Shown here piece by piece: positions 6,287 to 7,821 of a DNA stretch of 7,821 nucleotides (position 1 is the stretch's first letter; each line of letters begins with the position of its first letter). Where the stretch lies: contig VBBH01000060.1 of NCBI GenBank assembly GCA_005888695.1, positions 1-7,821 on the forward strand. The letters run 5' to 3'. Both the position numbers and the translations under genes were made by a program. Under the pieces are notes generated by a model that saw nothing but the letters and a program-made list of their open reading frames with translations, was not told where the DNA came from and did not search any database. This DNA is from Candidatus Bathyarchaeota archaeon (GTDB taxonomy: Archaea; Thermoproteota; Bathyarchaeia; 40CM-2-53-6).

Positions 6287-6307
6287 CTTCTTAGTCGGTA
6301 AGTTGGA
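6282..6307. promoter_or_regulatory. inverted repeat over the start of the multi-spanning membrane protein gene
   Basis: TCCAACTT (6282-6289) and AAGTTGGA (6300-6307) are perfect 8-bp inverted arms with a 10-bp spacer. The left arm contains the TTG start codon. The right arm abuts an AT-rich box that reads CTAAAATCC leftward (6313-6305) and could be the TATA element. A protein bound here would cover the transcription start; alternatively the RNA could fold over the start codon. Confidence 0.4.
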
Positions 6308-6405
6308 TTTTAGAGATGCAAAAAGAGAGTTGGTACTCCGGGCTGTGACTGTGGGTCAAGCCCGCTTGGTTATCTGAGCTAGCTAGTTGACCGTTTCTGG
6401 TCGGT

Positions 6406-6762
6406 TTAGCGTTTGCTCCAGACGCCGATGGTGTTGCCGTGTGGGTCCTTGAGTGTTCCCCAGTACCCCATGCCGCCACCGATGGCTGTCTTTCGCTTCA
6501 AGGGTCTACCGCCGAGAGACTTTGCCTTTTGCAATGCTTGTGGTATGCTCTTGACATCTACGTAGAATTGTGTTGTGCCTGGTTTGACGGTCTTGGAGAG
6601 GTTAAACCCTCCTCCGACTGCACTGGTTTTTGGCGTTGTGCGGAACATTAGGTAGCCGTCGCCGAATTGCTCGAATTTCCACCCGAAAAGTCTCGAGTAG
6701 AACTTCTTAGTCTCTGTAAGGTCTTTGGACGCTAGCTCGATATGGTTGATTGTTCGTCCCAT
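6406..6762 (-). CDS. VOC-superfamily protein (glyoxalase/bleomycin-resistance fold)
   Basis: This complete 118-residue single-domain VOC protein has two βαβββ halves. It starts with the strand INHIELAS (5-12), then the helix DLTETKKFYSRLFGW (14-28), the usual 'FY..lFGW' signature. The second half has TQFYVDVKSI (64-73) and ends with DPHGNTIGVWSK (106-117). His7 sits at the usual first metal-ligand position. The residue at the usual C-terminal Glu ligand is Gly (GNTIGVW), as in many VOC proteins that are not classical glyoxalase I, so a metal-dependent glyoxalase reaction cannot be assumed. Possible roles include small-molecule binding, isomerisation or resistance; the substrate is unknown. 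The ATG start is supported by a TATA-like box about 31 nt upstream. Confidence 0.88.
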   Translation of the reverse strand: MGRTINHIELASKDLTETKKFYSRLFGWKFEQFGDGYLMFRTTPKTSAVGGGFNLSKTVKPGTTQFYVDVKSIPQALQKAKSLGGRPLKRKTAIGGGMGYWGTLKDPHGNTIGVWSKR

Positions 6763-6789
6763 GGTTGTGCTCAGATGGAAGTGTACCTG

Positions 6790-6797
6790 TTTAAAAA
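6790..6797 (-). promoter_or_regulatory. TATA-like promoter box of the VOC gene
   Basis: On the reverse strand this reads TTTTTAAA, centred about 31 nt before the ATG at 6762. That predicts a 5' leader of only a few nucleotides. It lies in the gap after the nucleoside hydrolase stop, so the VOC gene probably has its own transcript. Confidence 0.5.
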
Positions 6798-6831
6798 TCC
6801 TAACATTAGAACAGAAAACAGCGGTTTCCTG

Positions 6832-7785
6832 TCAGTTTTTCAATAAATGGCCGAGAAAGAGGCGTTTGAAGCGTTGGGATTTGAGGTTCGTGCATATTTT
6901 GATGGGATTCTCTGTCCAAATATTATCCGCTTCTTCGCGACGGTCGGTCACCGTCATACCCGTCGTATACTCGCCCTTTGTCTCGATCTTTACCGAGCAT
7001 TCGGTGAAATCGTACAGGGAGGGTTGGATAACGGCTCCGACCGCTATTGGATCGTGAAGCTCGAACATTCGCCGTTTCTGCATGGTTTTTGCTAGAATTC
7101 GAGCGGCGAAAATGGACAGTCTATTCTTCGTCGCTTTGATTCTTGCGTATTCAGGTGGGGTCAACCAGTTTTCAGGGGCGGAGGTTACATCGAGTCCGAC
7201 CGCTCTCACATGTATTCCCGATTCAAAGACTATTTTTGCCGCCTCGGGATCTGAGTAGATGTTGAACTCTGCAACGGGAGTTACGTTCCCATGCCCGTAT
7301 TTCGATAGTCCGAAGGCTCCCCCCATAATCGACAGCTCGCCAATCCTACCTGAGATACTTGGGCTATTGGTGATTACTGCTGCAATGTTTGTCAATGGTC
7401 CTATGCTGATAATGGTGAGACCGTGATTCTTCTCTTTGTTCAATTCTTCGATGATAAGATCGATCGCGCTTTCTTTTCGTGCGCGCATCCGTGGCTGTGG
7501 AAGATTTGCTTCTCCTAAACCGTCCATCCCGTGGAAACTCGTTGCTCTTACTGGATCCCGGATCAATGGATTCGCCAAGCCCTGCGCCACCCAAACGTCG
7601 CGATGATCGAACAATTCGATCACTCGCAAAACATTGATTGCTGCCTGCTCGACCCGAACATTTCCTGACACGGTCGAGACTCCAACAACTTCAACCTCTG
7701 GAGATCGAAGAGCTAGTATCAGAGCCAGCGCATCGTCTATTCCGCCATCGGTGTCGATGATGAGGCGGGTTGGCCTCGTCGGCAC
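6832..7785 (-). CDS. nucleoside hydrolase (inosine/uridine-preferring type)
   Basis: This 317-residue protein has the normal length for nucleoside hydrolases, which split ribonucleosides into base and ribose for salvage or turnover. Calcium-binding residues are in DTDGGIDDA (11-19). Other family motifs are HGMDGLGE (85-92), GPLTNIA (129-135), IMGGAF (153-158), EFNIYSDPEAA (173-183) and the catalytic HDP of ELHDPIAVG (242-250). His244/Asp245 match His241/Asp242 of the Crithidia enzyme with the same offset of 3 as the N-terminal aspartates. The motif usually reads DTDPGxDD; here Pro is Gly14. Base specificity cannot be settled. The start is GTG at 7785, the only start codon between the upstream stop (7816-7818) and the first strand LIIDTD. 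An AT-rich box near 7806-7812 could be its promoter, but the window ends shortly after. The protein lacks a signal peptide and is cytoplasmic. Confidence 0.92.
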   Translation of the reverse strand: MPTRPTRLIIDTDGGIDDALALILALRSPEVEVVGVSTVSGNVRVEQAAINVLRVIELFDHRDVWVAQGLANPLIRDPVRATSFHGMDGLGEANLPQPRMRARKESAIDLIIEELNKEKNHGLTIISIGPLTNIAAVITNSPSISGRIGELSIMGGAFGLSKYGHGNVTPVAEFNIYSDPEAAKIVFESGIHVRAVGLDVTSAPENWLTPPEYARIKATKNRLSIFAARILAKTMQKRRMFELHDPIAVGAVIQPSLYDFTECSVKIETKGEYTTGMTVTDRREEADNIWTENPIKICTNLKSQRFKRLFLGHLLKN

Positions 7786-7821
7786 TTGTCCGGGCCTTTT
7801 TCTAGAATAATCGGGCTATCT

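Noticed and set aside
6377..6386. Tandem AGCTAGCTAG near the end of the VOC gene
   Set aside because: A short repeat of a 4-mer; likely chance, with no matching elements nearby.
6387..6404. Possible terminator hairpin after the VOC gene (GACC/GGTC)
   Set aside because: Only four solid base pairs on the transcribed strand and no T-run downstream.

Overview
The window looks like chromosomal DNA from an archaeon, probably a TACK-type lineage such as Bathyarchaeia, though the lineage is a low-confidence guess. The signs are AT-rich TATA-like boxes about 25-32 nt upstream of several start codons, which implies leaderless or nearly leaderless mRNAs. There is no clear Shine-Dalgarno sequence at most genes, and TTG and GTG starts are frequent. 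Small multi-spanning membrane proteins are present, one carrying a C-terminal zinc ribbon. I see no rRNA, tRNA, CRISPR array, insertion sequence or other mobile element.

Left part (1-3906): a B12-dependent acyl-CoA mutase module. A MeaB/ArgK-type GTPase, cut by the window edge, is transcribed leftward. It is divergent from the large subunit of a coenzyme B12-dependent acyl-CoA mutase. The 100-bp gap between them carries a near-perfect dyad at its midpoint and the same TGAAATAG box facing both genes. The mutase would normally be annotated as methylmalonyl-CoA mutase. However, the two residues that recognise the methylmalonyl carboxylate are replaced: Tyr by Phe116 and Arg by Gln234. That is the pattern of isobutyryl-CoA mutases. 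Its B12-binding small subunit is not in the window. A GNAT acetyltransferase and a Nudix (ADP-ribose pyrophosphatase-like) hydrolase follow on the same strand. A palindrome and a short hairpin lie between those two.

Right part (3987-7785): five genes, all leftward and convergent with the left cluster. In order of decreasing coordinate they are a calcium-type nucleoside hydrolase, a small VOC/glyoxalase-fold protein, a roughly 10-helix membrane protein with buried Glu-Glu and His residues, a four-helix membrane protein with a clear leaderless promoter, and a four-helix membrane protein with a Ser-rich linker and zinc ribbon. Most have their own promoter-like box, so they look like separate units rather than one operon. 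A hairpin plus T-rich stretch closes this set where it meets the Nudix gene.

The most notable point is the mutase: GTPase chaperone, divergent control region and altered substrate pocket together suggest a non-methylmalonyl acyl-CoA isomerisation. No wholly new system is evident.
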